Assembly (NCBI RefSeq): GCF_000189635.1
Contig: NW_002476571.1
Coordinates: 124,001 to 188,000 of the forward strand
Direction: 5' to 3'
DNA: 64,000 nucleotides
Origin: Tetrahymena thermophila SB210
Lineage: Eukaryota; Ciliophora; Oligohymenophorea; Hymenostomatida; Tetrahymenidae
Shown here: positions 62,170 to 64,000 of the stretch, one piece after another
Layout: the number at the start of each line of letters is the position of its first letter
Numbering within the stretch: the stretch's first letter is position 1
The notes under the pieces: model-generated
What the model was told of the DNA's origin: nothing
The model's input: the letters and a program-made list of their open reading frames with translations, nothing else
Database searches by the model: none
Position numbers and translations under genes: made by a program

Positions 62170-64000
62170 TCATGTGAAATTTCTATTTTCAGTAATATTT
62201 TTTTTAGTACTAAGATTTAAAATTGATTTTTTATCTACCAATTTTATATTTAAATAGAAATTTTTTAAAAATTATTATTTTATACTTGATTCAATCTGAA
62301 AATATCCAATCATACTTTTAGCAAATATTATTTAATTGACTTTTTTCCAATTTTTCTAGCATTTTTCAAGCTTAATTAAAGGATAATTCAGCTTAAACTT
62401 ACATATTATTTAAGAGAATATATTAGAATTCTCCTAAATTTTTTAGATGATAAATATATATTAATTTTTAAGATTAAAATTGCTTTTTATTAAAATCAGA
62501 TAAAAAATTTTAGAGATCACTATGATTTTAATACTAAAAATCACACTTTAAATAATTATATTGTCAAAATTAAGGTTAACCAAACAGAATAATATCGAAG
62601 ACTGATATTATAATTTAAATTCAATTTGATTTAGTCTTTCATATTTATAGGGCTAACCTAAATTTAAAAATTTTATTAATAAGTTTAAAAATAATTTTAA
62701 CTTTAAAAGAATTATTTACATAAAAAGACTATATAGCTGTATGAAAGAGAAGCAATACCTGATAAAATTGGCTAAAGAGAAGTTTTTTCAAACGAGAAAG
62801 CTGCTGTTATTCCTAATATTAGCTTATATATTAGTTTTACTAAATCCCAGTAATAAAATTTAAATTTATATTCTTATGTAAAATATCCATAGACTAATTA
62901 ATTTTAAAATTCGTTTAAAAAATATTGCTTTTTGTGAAATTAATAAAGTAGAAATCCATTAGGAACTGTAAAGATTAAAAAGTATGCAGTAGTAAGAACA
63001 TAGTCAGAATTCTTTGATTGTAATCGATCACAATAAATAGATAAATAATCAGTCACAAAAGATTGATCATCGAAAGTTTGGCATTTAATCTATTTATTTT
63101 TAATTAATATGTTAAATAAATTATTTAAATTTAAAAATAAATTTTATTACTTGCTTAAAAATTTTATTTAGGATTGCAAATTAAAAGCTATACATGAAAA
63201 TCCATACTCCAAGCACCAGTTTTTAAATCCAAAATCTATATTTGGAGCAAGTTCTTTGGATTAAGCAAACCAATAAGAAGCATGAGAAAATAAAAAGCCA
63301 AAAAGAGAAATAAATTAATAGATTCTAAATAAGAAAATTTTCTTAAGCTAACTATACCAATAAACAGTCAAATACTTTAATTTAAGAGACAAATAAATTT
63401 CCTATATCTATGAAAATAAATGATAAAAAATTTGGAATATTTTAATCATAATAAAAAACTATTCCAAGTATAAATGACTAAAATATCAACAGTTTAACAG
63501 CACTAAGAGAGCTTTAATTCTGGATAAGAACTTATTTTTTAAATAAAATTGAGAATATTTTTAAAAACAAGCCTTTCTTGATTTATATGTGATAGCTATG
63601 AGTTATAATGTGAATAATTAGCACAGATATTAAAGCAAAACAAATAGGATATAAAATATCAAGCATTTATTTTTCTGAACACCTAAAATGTAAAAATTAA
63701 AATAATTTAAATATATTTTTGTGTTAATAATTAAAATTTACTTTTGACACTTACTATATAAGCTCATATAATAAGAATTACCCCAGTTTTATCCAGTTAT
63801 GTCACAGTCTTCACAAAGAGCACCAATATATCCTTTTAATAAAATGGTTATAAAAACAAAATTCTAAATAAAATAGCTTTAAATTACCTATCTAGCAATA
63901 ATAGTTTAGATCATTTACTATTATTTTTTTCTTAATTATTTAATTTTAATTTTCGTTCAAATTATAATCACCTATGCAATTTTTACAATTATAAATCACT
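62170..64000 (-). CDS. Cysteine-rich multi-span membrane protein, C-terminal part (runs off the window)
   Basis: Exons (5' to 3'): from beyond 64000 to 63972, 63917-63888, 63832-63742, 63682-63151, 63011-62720 and 62657-62170; phases match at every join. The most N-terminal visible part carries C-x2-C pairs and IGYIGALCEDCDITGQNWG followed by KCQKC, a hallmark of a large ciliate family of surface membrane proteins. After it come several spans: a SSLSAVKLLIFQSFILGIVF block, a GNLFVSQIKVFDCLL block, then GYFTQEYKFKFYYWDLVKL and CQPYKYERLNQIE. All sit in the order I know from that family. A basic tail of about 100 residues ends at TGA 62170-62172. The 5' exons, including any signal peptide and extracellular repeats, are outside the window. 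Function of the family is unknown. Confidence 0.82.

Noticed and set aside
62741..63592. 283-residue plus-strand frame with one early hydrophobic stretch
   Set aside because: The opposite strand carries a phase-consistent set of exons with recognisable family motifs (GYIGALCEDCD, FYYWDLVKL, PYKYERLNQIE). The plus frame is the antisense of hydrophobic codons.
1..64000. tRNA, rRNA, CRISPR, transposase or bacterial operon features
   Set aside because: I looked for T-loop motifs, regular spaced repeats and transposase-like frames and saw none. The reassigned code and introns exclude a bacterial origin.

Overview
The window reads as ciliate nuclear DNA, most likely from Tetrahymena or a close relative and probably macronuclear. 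It is extremely A+T-rich. Long protein-like frames run through TAA and TAG and end only at TGA, so TAA/TAG must be read as Gln. The two small secreted-protein paralogues show this directly: aligned positions swap CAA with TAA and TAG with TAG/TAA while the protein stays the same. Introns are 50-1200 nt with GTA-rich donors and mostly TAG (often AAG) acceptors, which argues against Paramecium (20-30 nt introns). A standard-code reading breaks every gene here, so all models below were rebuilt by hand with the ciliate code. Exon joins were chosen so that the phase is preserved across every junction.

Layout. 0.9-6.7 kb, minus strand: an unrecognised 421-aa protein and two START-type lipid-transfer paralogues. 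9.0-13.6 kb, plus: a tandem pair of polytopic membrane proteins with a choline-transporter-like layout. 16.2-19.3 kb, plus: a small unknown protein, a VPS9-domain protein (Rab5-type exchange factor) and a Q/N-rich unknown. 20.0-24.2 kb, minus: a 17-exon leucine-rich-repeat (LRR) gene in which nearly every exon is one 30-residue repeat. 24.7-29.4 kb, minus: a 1377-aa protein with a Q/N-rich head and a coiled-coil body, divergent from a doubtful small gene. 31.2-32.2 kb, minus: a TLC-domain (ceramide-synthase-like) protein. 35.9-39.7 kb, plus: a casein kinase 1 family kinase with a 1.2-kb intron. 41.4-42.6 kb, minus: a second, shorter LRR gene built like the first. 43.6-45.9 kb, plus: the cytosolic Fe-S assembly factor NAR1/CIAO3. 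46.5-56.3 kb, plus: a 15-exon, 2625-aa surface protein with beta-rich lectin-like regions, cysteine-rich repeats and about seven C-terminal membrane spans. 58.4-61.5 kb, plus: two small secreted four-cysteine paralogues. 62.2-64.0 kb, minus: the C-terminal part of a ciliate cysteine-rich multi-span membrane protein that runs off the window.

There is no operon logic; genes are single units. Lineage-specific duplication is the recurring theme (START pair, transporter pair, LRR pair, secreted pair). The most unusual items are the LRR exon architecture and the secreted pair. No tRNA, rRNA, CRISPR array or transposase was seen. Intergenic DNA (0.5-3.7 kb stretches) is mostly featureless A+T-rich sequence with microsatellites, one 182-bp direct repeat and one possible structured RNA.
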